Positions 1-10,200 of a DNA stretch of 64,000 nt are shown here, one piece after another. Position 1 is the stretch's first letter; every line of letters begins with the position of its first letter. The stretch lies in the NCBI RefSeq assembly GCF_027213715.1, contig NZ_JAPWGM010000002.1, positions 663,975-727,974 of the forward strand. The letters run 5' to 3'. A program made the translations under genes and the position numbers. Source of the stretch: Pedobacter punctiformis. Its GTDB lineage: Bacteria; Bacteroidota; Bacteroidia; Sphingobacteriales; Sphingobacteriaceae. Under the pieces are notes generated by a model. That model was not told the DNA's origin, ran no database searches, and saw only the letters and a program-made list of their open reading frames with translations.

Positions 1-900
1 CCTGCAGGTGCGGTATCTTTTATAACCACATTTTGTGCATCACTTGGGCCATTGTTCGTTACAGTAACTACATATTCCACAGATTGACCCGGTATATAAG
101 TTGTTTGTGCCGGATTTTTTAATGTTTTTGTCGTAACTACATTTGCACTTGATAATTGTGTATCAGTATCCGTTGCTGAATTATTATTTGTATCAGGATC
201 AGTTATACCTGCTGGCAAAACAACCGAAGCCGTATTAACCAGATTGCCTGTAAAATTTGCAGGTACATTAATCGTTACCGTATAAATTAAACTGGCGCCA
301 TTAACCAAATTAGTTATAGTATTGTTTAAAGCACCATTTCCACTGGTACCATTACCTGTCCAGCTCATTTGAGCAGCTGTTATGCCCGTTGGTAAAGCAT
401 CAGTAACTATTATTCCTGTTGCATCACTTGGTCCATTATTGGTTACTTTAATGGTATATGTGGTGGCCGTTCCCGGGGTAAAAGTTGTTTTTCCATCTGT
501 TTTAGAAATCACCAGATCGGAAACAAAAGAGGGTTGGATTGGTGGAGTTACACAAGGACCACATTCAGGATCAGGATCTGTTGGTGTAGTAACCATTGTT
601 GAGTTACTTAATGGCGCCGTGAAACTAGATGGAATACTTAAAACTATGGTATATACCGCAGCTGTACCTTTTAACAAAACAGGAATCGTTTCATCAATAT
701 TGCCTGTGCCTGATGTTACCGGAACACCTGTTGCAGTCCAGCTTTGTATTGATGTACCTGATGGAGCCACATCCTTAATATTAACATCTTTAGCATCAAT
801 AGCGCCGGTATTACTTACGGTAATGGTATAAGTTACGGTTTGTCCTGGTACATAAAAGGTTTGGGCTGTTGTTTTAGCAATTTTAATATCAGTTGTACAA
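1..900 (-). repeat. Three tandem DUF11 domain repeats at protein level
   Basis: Translated on the minus strand, roughly 900-560, 530-180 and 150-1 encode successive copies of the same module. Each begins with a K-[TD]-x-x-x-T-x-x-x-PG segment and continues through Y-[TV]-[IV]-x-V-[ST]-N-x-G-[PA]-x-DA to a D-x-x-P-x-G/A turn. The third copy is cut by the window start. DUF11 repeats form Ig-like stalks in large bacterial surface proteins. Confidence 0.7.
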
Positions 901-3809
901 TCTTTTAAGGTAGCCATTACCGCTAACCTGTCGTTACCTTCGCAACCATTTATAGTTTGACTTGCGTAATAAGTTATTCCACTTACCAATGCAGTTGTTA
1001 ATGGCAAATCGGTAGCTATGTTTGCATCCGAATACCATTTTATACCCTCGCCAGTAACTTTTAAATCTGCCAGAGTATATGAGGTGCTCGTTGTACAAAA
1101 TTCCTGATTGGTTTCGCCTGTTGGTGGAGGAGTTACATTAAACTGAACAGAAATGGTGGATTCATCTGTTTGATTGCAATAACCAGTAACCGTATATTTA
1201 AACTGGAAAGGCCCTGCAGTTGGTGTTAATCCATTAGGATCAAAGATATTACTATTTAATTTACCAGAAGTATTTACTTCAGACCAAACTCCATTTGCCT
1301 GCGCATTAGCAGCAAGAAAATTGGTTAAATTAATTCCGGTTAATGGCTTACTGTAACATAATACCTTTACAACATCATCTCCTGCATTAGGCACTTCATT
1401 TTTAAGCTCAATACTATAGGTTTCATCAACACAACTTCCGTAGGTAATGTGTACGCTATAGGTCCCTTCATCGGTTGGTGCAGTAATATTAAATGGAGCA
1501 AATTTAAGTTCGTAAGTGTTGGTGCCACTAATATTTCCACCATCAGCTAAAGCTACTCCGTTTTTAAACCACTGGTAATTATAGCCCGGTACAAAATTTA
1601 CAACCAGAGATCCGTTACCAGCCGGACAAATATTATTTTTACGGATGCTTGGTGTAGAAATTGAATAAGTAGAAAATATGGTTGACGCTGTAGTACAGTT
1701 ATCTTTTGCCATAATGGTATAAATACCATCACTTAAATTATTAAAAGCACTGGTGGTTTGCCAAACTACAGGACTTACCGGCACGCCATCTTTTGCGGTA
1801 ATGGCATATTGTAAAGTTCCGGTACCTACGGCATCAATAACTACATTAAATGGTGTAGATGCTGCATTAGATTTACAACGGAAACCTGACGGAGAGTTGA
1901 TTACAGGTCCGTTATTTGCAACTGTAATTCGTCCAACTACTTTATCATGACATGCTGTACTTGGTGTTCTGTCAATCGTTAACAATACATCATAAGTACC
2001 GTTGGGCACGTTTAAAAAGGTATTACTTGCCTGAAAAACAAATGCTAAAGTACCCGGCTTTGAAATATCTCTTAATGCATAGCGCATTCCAGAAGGGCTA
2101 TAGCCTGGTGGAACCGGGATATCTTGTCCACCTTGTTGAAAGCTGTAAAAAATTTGTACGTCTGCGGCATTACAGCTGCTTGGAGTCATTATGCTATTCG
2201 TCATTCTAAGCCCCCCTCCAACTGCATCAACGGTAACCACATCTACTTCGCAGCCCATTGTAAATTCAAAAACATAGTGTCCCTGAATAACCATGCCTCC
2301 GGTAAAACTCCACAAGGTGGGATTTCCGTCAATAATTTGTCCCACAGCCAGGCTACTTCCTGCCGGAGATTGTAAAACTTTTATCTGATCAATTTTTTTA
2401 TTACCAGTCGTACTATTGGTTCCGTAATTAGGAATCCAATAACCATCGGCACATCCCGGAATTACCTGCACCCATGCCTTCTGCCCTGCATTCGAAGAAG
2501 AATTAGTCACAATATTCGCTGTTCTTACATGTCCGCAAGCATCTGTAATGGTAACTTTATAAGTTGCGTTAAGCGTTAATCCTTTAATAGTTCCGGTATA
2601 AGGCGTACCTCCGGTTGTGGTTTCACTGCCAAAATCACTTGCATTTGATGTATTTACCCAGCTTATGATTAATGGCCAAACAGCATTAGGATCTCTGTCG
2701 GTTGATGGCATAATATCCCAATTGGTAATATCCCATTCAAAACCTATATTAGGTGCGCAAATTCCTTTTAACGCAATTTGATTATAACGCATCATATTAT
2801 TGTGTGTTCTTACTTTACCACAGCCATCTGTAGTAGTCACATTTATTTTAATAGGATAAGTATATGCAGGGTTCGTAAAATCTATATTTTGGATCAAATT
2901 TGCATCTGCTCCATTAGTAACCCCAGTGTAAGTATCTGTTTCAGTCGCTACAATCGTGTTAGTTGCATCTGTTATGGTTGTTGTTATCGTAAAAGGATAT
3001 TTCGGCGCTTGCATGTAATGTCTAATACTTGCTTTTTTGCAATCTGTCTGACTTACACGGAAATACGCATAATAATTAGCATAATCACCTCTTGTAGAGA
3101 CCGTTGCCGTAATGGTATTGTATAAACCACAAGCATCATAAACCTGTATCTGGTATATACCTGCAGGTAAACCGGTAAAAACGTTAGAACTTTGCTGATA
3201 AGGTAGTGTATTGGCCAAATAGGTAGCCGGAGCTGAAACCATAACATACTTATTGCCACTTACTCCGGCCGTTACGTTCACTGTAATTTGTCCATCTGTT
3301 CCTGTAGTACAAATAGTATTTACAATGGTTGATGTTGCCTGAATGGGTTTGTAAGTTTTAATGATGGTAATTTCTGCAACTGCTTCCTCTACTACTGCCG
3401 CACCATTTACAATATTTGTTGATATGGCTTTAACCCTGTAAGTACCTGCTCCCAAGCCTGATATAGGCATTGTAGAAGTAATAACATTACTTGGGTTATT
3501 CGTATTCTGATATTCATAAGTAATTACAGCACCTTCATCAGTACCGGTAACTGTGGCCATTATAGTACCATTATTTGGGCAGCTTTCGTCCGTTTTGACC
3601 AGATTGATACTGATTTCCCTACCTTTTTTAGAATTGGCAATGGACTTGAAAAGGCCAAAATTACGTTCCGGTTTCAGTAAACGGGTTGAATTTGTTTTTG
3701 AAGTCCCGGTAATTAAATGAGTACCTGGATGTATAAACTCGGCTGAAGATGATTTGGCAGCCAAAAAGATTAAACATACAAATAATACGTGCCGTAAAAA
3801 TTGTTTCAT
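1..3809 (-). CDS. Giant secreted DUF11-repeat adhesin-like protein (partial, N-terminal part)
   Basis: The minus-strand frame opens at an ATG at 3809 and stays open to base 1, giving about 1269 residues with no stop, so the C-terminus lies outside the window. The start MKQFLRHVLFVCLIFLAAKS is a typical signal peptide. The first ~950 residues are cysteine-containing Ig/SprB-like segments; DYANYYAYFRVSQTDC and similar strings look like SprB-type repeats. From about position 900 down to 1 there are three DUF11 (CARDB-like) repeats, each with a PGQ..TYTI.V.N.G..DA..V.I.D core, the last two carrying TNNGPSDA. Such proteins usually end in a gliding/T9SS C-terminal sorting domain, which cannot be seen here. 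Likely a cell-surface or secreted adhesin. Confidence 0.85.
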   Translation of the reverse strand, partial: MKQFLRHVLFVCLIFLAAKSSSAEFIHPGTHLITGTSKTNSTRLLKPERNFGLFKSIANSKKGREISINLVKTDESCPNNGTIMATVTGTDEGAVITYEYQNTNNPSNVITSTMPISGLGAGTYRVKAISTNIVNGAAVVEEAVAEITIIKTYKPIQATSTIVNTICTTGTDGQITVNVTAGVSGNKYVMVSAPATYLANTLPYQQSSNVFTGLPAGIYQIQVYDACGLYNTITATVSTRGDYANYYAYFRVSQTDCKKASIRHYMQAPKYPFTITTTITDATNTIVATETDTYTGVTNGADANLIQNIDFTNPAYTYPIKINVTTTDGCGKVRTHNNMMRYNQIALKGICAPNIGFEWDITNWDIMPSTDRDPNAVWPLIISWVNTSNASDFGSETTTGGTPYTGTIKGLTLNATYKVTITDACGHVRTANIVTNSSSNAGQKAWVQVIPGCADGYWIPNYGTNSTTGNKKIDQIKVLQSPAGSSLAVGQIIDGNPTLWSFTGGMVIQGHYVFEFTMGCEVDVVTVDAVGGGLRMTNSIMTPSSCNAADVQIFYSFQQGGQDIPVPPGYSPSGMRYALRDISKPGTLAFVFQASNTFLNVPNGTYDVLLTIDRTPSTACHDKVVGRITVANNGPVINSPSGFRCKSNAASTPFNVVIDAVGTGTLQYAITAKDGVPVSPVVWQTTSAFNNLSDGIYTIMAKDNCTTASTIFSTYSISTPSIRKNNICPAGNGSLVVNFVPGYNYQWFKNGVALADGGNISGTNTYELKFAPFNITAPTDEGTYSVHITYGSCVDETYSIELKNEVPNAGDDVVKVLCYSKPLTGINLTNFLAANAQANGVWSEVNTSGKLNSNIFDPNGLTPTAGPFQFKYTVTGYCNQTDESTISVQFNVTPPPTGETNQEFCTTSTSYTLADLKVTGEGIKWYSDANIATDLPLTTALVSGITYYASQTINGCEGNDRLAVMATLKDCTTDIKIAKTTAQTFYVPGQTVTYTITVSNTGAIDAKDVNIKDVAPSGTSIQSWTATGVPVTSGTGNIDETIPVLLKGTAAVYTIVLSIPSSFTAPLSNSTMVTTPTDPDPECGPCVTPPIQPSFVSDLVISKTDGKTTFTPGTATTYTIKVTNNGPSDATGIIVTDALPTGITAAQMSWTGNGTSGNGALNNTITNLVNGASLIYTVTINVPANFTGNLVNTASVVLPAGITDPDTNNNSATDTDTQLSSANVVTTKTLKNPAQTTYIPGQSVEYVVTVTNNGPSDAQNVVIKDTAPA

Positions 3810-3979
3810 ATTTGCTTCTTTGTTATATTGATTATAACCTGCATTTATCAACTAATTATGCGTTGAAATAAAATGGGTTATTAATCCACAAATTTGGACC
3901 AAAGAAAGGTTGCTCAAACAACCCAAAAACATGAAATCAATACCCTAAAAATAAGGTAGTATAAATCTGTATTAACACG

Positions 3980-3987
3980 TACTTTTG
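3980..3987 (+). promoter_or_regulatory. Possible -7 box (TACTTTTG) for the sensor kinase gene
   Basis: TACTTTTG fits the Bacteroidota -7 consensus TAnnTTTG and lies 64 bases before the ATG at 4052. I do not see a clear TTG -33 element at the expected distance, so this is tentative. The 242-base gap 3810-4051 separates divergent genes and must hold promoters in both directions. Confidence 0.3.
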
Positions 3988-4051
3988 ACAAATCAGCTTA
4001 ACTCTAAATCCATAGAAATCAACCGTATCCAAACAAACAACTCTATCACTC

Positions 4052-6088
4052 ATGAAGCTAAAGAAAATTACGGCAATCAGTTTTTTTTGTGTTATATTCT
4101 ACCTCTCTCCCCTCGTTGTTTATAGCCAGATCAGTTCTGAATTCTATTCTTTCCTTCAGGATAGTTTAAAACCTAAGGATCGGAACGACCTGACCATCAA
4201 AGAAGCATCATTGTTACTTAACAAAAACATGTTTCTTGATCAGAGATTTAAACCTGAGTTTAATAAAATTGAAGAAATCCTTAAAAAGAAATTAACCATA
4301 AATCCAAATCGGAATGAACAAATATTAGGTTATTATGCCTTAACTATTTACGAGTTTAACTTATTGAGGCCTACAAGTGTTATCAATGCCAATTTGACAA
4401 AACTGTTATCTCTAATTGAAAAAAACTATGTTGGGTATGAAAAAGAATTGTTCAATGCAAAAATAATTGCGGCAACCGTGATTTTATTCAATGAGCAAAA
4501 TCACGGCTATGAAAATGCAATTATTGAAATTAATTCAGCACTAAAATTAAAAAATGTAGTTAAAGATAAGCGTGTTATACCAAGTGCATTTAAATTACTG
4601 AGCAATATATACAAAAAATTAAATCAAACAGACAGCTCTATTTACAACTTAATTAAGGCAGATCGTTTTTCTATTAAAACATCAGAAAACTACTTAAAAT
4701 CAGATTTCTTTTTTATTAATCAAAGTATTGCTTCAAATTACCTTTGTTTATACTATGAAAAAAATAGAGACAACAGATATTTAGATAGCGTGAGCAAATA
4801 TGTTTTGAAAATTAAGCAAAACAAAAACCTAAATGGCAGGTGGTTATCTGAAAATCTATCCTTATCAGGTTATCTCAATTATGCTAAGGGCAATTATAAA
4901 CAAGCATTATTATATGCCGATTCTGCATTAGCAATAAGTTTTGACGTTGCAAATGAACCTATTATCAAGACCCATAAAATTGCTTTAAAAAGCTTTGCCC
5001 TGATAAAGCTGGGTGATACTAAAAAAGGAATAAATTTATTAGAAAATCAAGAAATAAGTGATGATGATACCTTTTATAAATCGCTTATTTTAAAAACCCT
5101 GTCTGAGGCCTATAAAAATACAGGTGATTTTAAAGCGGCCAATAAATACCTGCAGGAATATATTAAGTTTCAGGAAACTGAAAATATAATGCAATACCGT
5201 GGGATAGTTTTTACAACAAATCAAAAATTAGCTACGACAGAAAAAGAAAACATTATAGCCAAACTAAAAAGTGAAGCTCTTTTTAAAAAGAAAGAAAATG
5301 AGTTCATTATATTCGTTAGTCTTGGATTAATCTGTCTTGGATTCCTATTTCTTTATTATCGTTTCAGAATCAACCGTATTCATACAAAAAGAAAAGAAAT
5401 TTTATATGCACAAAAAATTTCCTTAATGGATGAGCAGCTTATTCAGCAGGATATTAAAATTAATGCAGAAAAAACAGAATCTGCTTTAAATGAACGAATC
5501 AGCATAGGCAAAAACTTACATGATAATCTAAGTGGCAGTTTAATTGCCCTAAAGTATTTAGTGCAGGATAAGCGCAAAACAGCAACAAAAGAAGAAAGTC
5601 ACATTCTTGATGAAATTAAAGATGAAATAGAAACAATTTATACAGAAACGAGAAATTTTAGCCACATTTTATCTAAAAAGGAGAATAATAATGAGGTTTA
5701 CATTTTCAATATTGAAACTTATTTAACAAGAATAAAACAACGGTTCGATGATCTTGATTTAATTAAAATAAACACGGTTTACGACAAAGAATTCATCAAT
5801 AAATTCCCTCCAGTTCTTTCAAATCAACTATATAATTTTATTAAGGAGTGCTTATCGAATATTATTAAACACAGCGAAGCAACAGAAGCCTGGGTAAGCA
5901 TTCAAATTGAAAAACATAGCTGTATTATAATTATAAAAGACAATGGCACTGGGTTCAATACCAAAAAGACAATTCACGGTATCGGAATTAAGAACTACAC
6001 CAGTACAATTGAGAATTTAAATGGAGAATTGATTATAAAAAGCAGTAAAAAAGGAACTACCGTTAAAGCTACTATACCCCTAAAATAG
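4052..6088 (+). CDS. TPR-sensor histidine kinase, NarL/DegS type (HisKA_3)
   Basis: A membrane sensor kinase of 678 residues. An N-terminal signal peptide (residues 1-25) is followed by about 380 residues of TPR-like helical repeats predicted to be periplasmic, one transmembrane helix near 418-437, a short coiled coil, then HisKA_3 with the phospho-accepting His near 490 in NLHDNLSG. The C-terminal HATPase has the N-box (F.KECLSNIIKHS) and a DNGTGF G-box. This domain order is common in Bacteroidota and pairs with LuxR-type regulators. The likely partner is the convergent regulator at 6096-6743, whose stop lies only 7 bases away; that pairing is inferred from position. Confidence 0.9.
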   Translation: MKLKKITAISFFCVIFYLSPLVVYSQISSEFYSFLQDSLKPKDRNDLTIKEASLLLNKNMFLDQRFKPEFNKIEEILKKKLTINPNRNEQILGYYALTIYEFNLLRPTSVINANLTKLLSLIEKNYVGYEKELFNAKIIAATVILFNEQNHGYENAIIEINSALKLKNVVKDKRVIPSAFKLLSNIYKKLNQTDSSIYNLIKADRFSIKTSENYLKSDFFFINQSIASNYLCLYYEKNRDNRYLDSVSKYVLKIKQNKNLNGRWLSENLSLSGYLNYAKGNYKQALLYADSALAISFDVANEPIIKTHKIALKSFALIKLGDTKKGINLLENQEISDDDTFYKSLILKTLSEAYKNTGDFKAANKYLQEYIKFQETENIMQYRGIVFTTNQKLATTEKENIIAKLKSEALFKKKENEFIIFVSLGLICLGFLFLYYRFRINRIHTKRKEILYAQKISLMDEQLIQQDIKINAEKTESALNERISIGKNLHDNLSGSLIALKYLVQDKRKTATKEESHILDEIKDEIETIYTETRNFSHILSKKENNNEVYIFNIETYLTRIKQRFDDLDLIKINTVYDKEFINKFPPVLSNQLYNFIKECLSNIIKHSEATEAWVSIQIEKHSCIIIIKDNGTGFNTKKTIHGIGIKNYTSTIENLNGELIIKSSKKGTTVKATIPLK

Positions 6089-6095
6089 CTTAAAA

Positions 6096-6743
6096 TCAGG
6101 AAACATAATTGGGGTGAAATAAGCCATATTTTATGGCTTTCAATATCAGATCAGGTGTACGGTTTACCTCCATTTTACGCATCAGCTGTTTTAAATAGCT
6201 TTGAATGGTATTAATGCTCAAACCAAGTTCGGGTGCAATTTCTTTTACCGTTTGCCCTTTGCAAATGTATTGTAAGAGTTCTTTTTCTCTTGGTGAAAGG
6301 TTAAATTCAATGGTTTCAAATAGCTGTGACTGTACAAGAATATCTTTTAAGCTCTCCCCAATATAGGATCTCTTCTCTTCATTATGGATAAATTTAATTG
6401 CTCTGATTAGTTCTTCAATAGATGCATTTTTACAGAGATACCCATTGGCTCCACTTTTGAGTGCTTCTTTAATTACATGTGGATCTATCACTGTAGAAAG
6501 CACCAGAATTTTTAACTGAGACTTATTTTTGATCTTCCTGCATCGTTCAATAAGCTCTGTGCCATTTATTTCGGGCATTAATATGTCTGTAATGAGCAAG
6601 TCTGTTTCCAGCTTATCCAAATGAGCAAATAATTTATCAGGTTCATGATAAAGATTCACGGTCTTAATAAAATCAAATTCCATTAATGAACGCTTAAGCA
6701 ATTCAGACAACAGTTTATGATCGTCAATAATAGAGATTTTCAT
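6096..6743 (-). CDS. Response regulator, NarL/FixJ (LuxR HTH) family
   Basis: A 215-residue two-domain regulator. The receiver domain has the acidic pair IIDDH at the N-terminus and the phospho-acceptor Asp near 53 in ITDILMPEINGTEL. The C-terminal LuxR-type HTH has LSPREKELLQYICKGQTVKEIA followed by the recognition helix segment LGLSINTIQSYLKQL. It probably acts as a transcription activator phosphorylated by the kinase encoded tail-to-tail at 4052-6088. The ATG at 6743 gives a full-length receiver domain. Confidence 0.92.
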   Translation of the reverse strand: MKISIIDDHKLLSELLKRSLMEFDFIKTVNLYHEPDKLFAHLDKLETDLLITDILMPEINGTELIERCRKIKNKSQLKILVLSTVIDPHVIKEALKSGANGYLCKNASIEELIRAIKFIHNEEKRSYIGESLKDILVQSQLFETIEFNLSPREKELLQYICKGQTVKEIAPELGLSINTIQSYLKQLMRKMEVNRTPDLILKAIKYGLFHPNYVS

Positions 6744-6906
6744 TACTTATATGTAAACAAAAACGAAACCATAAATAAATATACTCATTTTAAGTTTCAA
6801 GCGCTATATGCCTTTTTCTTCCAGTGTATAATTGGGCAAATAATTCTACATATAAATAAAAAAAACAGGCTTAACGTAGGGATAATCCGACAAATTAATC
6901 AACAAG

Positions 6907-7199
6907 CTATGCTAAATATCTTTCCAGTGATTCCTGCATAATTTTTTTCGCATCTTTTGTTATGTTCTGATAACTGTGCGTAATGGCGAAATGATTCTTG
7001 CTCAGCGACAAATAAACAGTATCACCGGTAAGCATTGTGCCCTATTTTGAAAATGCAAGAATATGAATAATGCAACTTCCCGAAAAATGTCCGTCGATGT
7101 TAATTATTTTAATCCCATCCCAAAGCACTTGTTCTCTTCTTCATTATAAACTCTGATTCCTTTTTTTTCATCCAATAAGTCTTTTAATTCCTCTGTCAT
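6907..7199 (-). pseudogene. Remnant of an MBL-fold metallo-hydrolase gene
   Basis: This gap of about 540 bases between the regulator and the GH31 gene is not empty. Read on the minus strand it encodes MTEELKDLLDEKKGIRVYNEEEN, then after a frameshift VLWDGIKIINIDGHFSGS, then after an in-frame TAG near 7025 MLTGDTVYLSLSKNHF and a C-terminal tail ending at 6907. The GHFxGS and LTGDT blocks in that order and spacing match MBL-fold hydrolases in which GHF carries a metal ligand. The N-terminal part with the HxHxDH motif is missing. So the gene is truncated, frameshifted and interrupted. Confidence 0.65.
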
Positions 7200-7205
7200 T
7201 TTAAA

Positions 7206-7241
7206 CTAAAAATCAGACCCAAACCGAAGTCTGAGTCTGAT
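7206..7241 (-). terminator. Hairpin terminator after the GH31 gene
   Basis: On the minus strand, downstream of the GH31 stop, ATCAGAC pairs with GTCTGAT around an inner AGAC-TTCG-GTTT helix, and the stem is followed by a run of T. This has the shape of an intrinsic terminator. Confidence 0.55.
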
Positions 7242-7287
7242 ATCTAATAATTAACCGGAATTTGAAGTTTAATTCTGTTGTATTGTT

Positions 7288-10200
7288 TTAAAACTGAACT
7301 GAATTAAGATTTTTATCCACTAAAAATCCTTCACGAACTTTTAACTCAAATTTTACCTTACGTTTTGCTTTTAATTTGAGGATAAATAAATCTGCAGTAC
7401 CCGATAAAGCTTCTTTATTACCTACGTTTACAAACGTTGGGTATAAAACCTTGTCTCCGTTGGTATGTAATCTATCATTAGTCAGGTTATCCATTTGCTT
7501 TACATTTAAGTTTTGAATGCTTAGAAAATCATAATCCTGCGCATAATATGGTAAAGCGAAACTCAGTGCGTTTACCGATTTAAGATCGATGCCTTTTACC
7601 TTAATTTCGACAACCTCATCCTTGTTATAGCTTGGTTTAGCAGTACTGATTTCGATCTTACCCGCTACTTTATCAATTTTACCATTATTTACACCATCTT
7701 CCAGCTGTGTGGCCACTACTGAAATGTCGTAAGCATCAATCAGGTTATTTTTATTAATGTCTCCATTGCTGATGTAACCTTCAAAATCGGCATCACCTTT
7801 TCTCAACCCCGTATAATTGGTGTAAGATGTCAGGTCATTTTTATCGATTAAACGATCATTATTAATGTCTCCCGGAAGATAACTTTCTGTACCCGGAACT
7901 TTAAATACATACAATTCACGACCTGAGCCAAAGCCACCCACCCCATCGGTAACTGCAATTTTAATGTAACGGGCGGTTGGCTGACCGGCAAATTTGAAAA
8001 CTTTAACCTCGCCACTGTTTACCCATTCAAACAGGCCAGCTTCTGTCCAGGTTTCTTTATTATTGCTGTAAAACACCTTACCCTTCAATAATATGCCATT
8101 GCCTCTTCCGGTACGTGGCAGGTAATGGAATTTCTCCAGCTGATTAATTGATTTTAAGTCGATAACCATATCAAAAGGAACAGATTTGGTGCCCCATTTA
8201 GTATGCCACATGTTGCCCTCATCAAAATCAAATAATTTATCTATTTCGTTTCCATCCTGATTTTCGGCTGTTGTTTGTGCCGCAATTCCCTGAATGGCAA
8301 ACTCTAATGGATTATTTTTAGTAGTTGCTTTAATTTCTGTCCAGTCAGAGTAACCATCTTTATTTACAGCACGCAGTTTAAATGAATAAGGCGTTTCTGC
8401 CGTCAAACCATCAAATAACAGGGCTGTATCTTTAATGGTTGTATAATGCATATCGTTAAAATCTATTTCATAAAAATCTGCGTTATTCACCTTGCTCCAT
8501 GTTGGCTTTAGTGTATAGGCTTCCCTGTTTTGATCTGTAACAACAGCATTAAGTGGAGCTGTTAATCGTCCTGCGGATACACGTTGTTTATCAGCTGGTT
8601 CAAATATAAATCCTTCTATTGTAAGTGTAACCGGGTTTACAGTAATATCCGTAGCTTTTAATTTGACCAGAACCTGAGGGTTTTTAGTAATAACCACTTT
8701 TTCAAATTCGCTGTCTTTTGTTGCAAATTTATTTAGGTTTGGAGCAGTTTCGTAAAAATAAACGTTCTCATTTTTCAAAAAGTCATCCATAGAATTGACT
8801 TCTGTTAATTTAATTTTGTTATCCCCAATTTTGGCAAGCAGTTTCTTTGGTTTTTCAGTAACGTTGATGGTAAACTCAGTTGTTTTTTCTTTTACGAAAC
8901 CATCAAAATCGCCTTTTGCAGGATGAATAGTAACCGTAGCCTCATCTTTATTCTGCTCAGATTCGATTAGTGTAAAGGCCCCTCTGCCCAGTTTGTACGC
9001 TTCAGTTGTTCCATCGTCGTCATATTCTGTAAATGAACTTTTGTCCGATGGGTAAAGTTCATATTTCCGAATGCCTTTATTGATTTCTGCAACGTTATTA
9101 TTTGGGTTTGACATTGGAATAATTGCACCTTCTTTAACAAAGACCGGCAATTTCCATAAAGGTGCATCAAAGCTATTTAAAATACTATTTCCGGTATATT
9201 TATCTCCTGTAAAATAATCAATCCACCCTCCTTCAGGCAGGTAAATTCCGTTGCGGATATCATTGCCTTTGTCATCTGATTTTGTAGCCTGATAAATTGG
9301 GGCTACTAAAAAAGATGGCCCATACAAAAATTGATATTGAGTTGCTGTTCCTTTGGTATAAGCATTAGGATATTCCAAAAACATCGCTCTGATCATTGGT
9401 AAGCCTGTAACAGCTTCCCTTGCAATGCTATAGGTATAAGGTATTAATTCTGATTTGAGTTTTAAATAGTTACGGTTTATCGAAGCTATAGGTTCGCCTA
9501 AAGCATGTGGATACTTTTCATTTGCTCCCCAGCCATCCATATTTAATTCCATTGGCGTAAAAGTTTTCCATTGGAAATCTCTGGTATTAATGGTGCCGTT
9601 TTTACCTCCAAAAATACCATCCATATCTGAGCTAATATTAGGTTGACCTGATAAACCAGAACCTAAATAAGTAGGAATGTGAAAACGAATATACTCCCAA
9701 GCGCCTCCGGTTTGATCACCAGACCAAATGCCGGCATATCGTTGTGTACCTGCCCAACCATCTAAAGAGATAATGAAAGGCCTGCTGCTAGTCCCGTAAT
9801 AAGGCATAATCTGAGCAACATCAGCAACGCCATTAAGACCAAATGAATAACCTGCTCCAACCCAGGCAACGTCCGTTTTAAGTACCCTAACACCAGCGTC
9901 TCTCGCCTCTTTTATAATATCTCTTTGCAATAAAGCACTAACTTCAGGTTTAGGATGAAGATCCGATTGTGTCCACAAACCAATTTCTACTCCATTTTTG
10001 CGGGCATAATCACCTAAATTTTTAAGGTTTTGAATATTTCCATCTAAAGTTTCTGTTTGTCCGTAACCCGCACCGTAGCCATCATTAGGTAATAACCAGC
10101 CCAAAGGCATATCATGTTTTTTATACCGGTCTATAACCGCACGGGCTGAAAATTGATAATTATTTTTTTCGCCGTTAAGAGATTCTTTTACTCCTCCATT

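Noticed and set aside
382..831. Plus-strand open frame of 149 codons
   Set aside because: It lies antisense within the DUF11 repeats of the giant minus-strand gene and shows no domain of its own.
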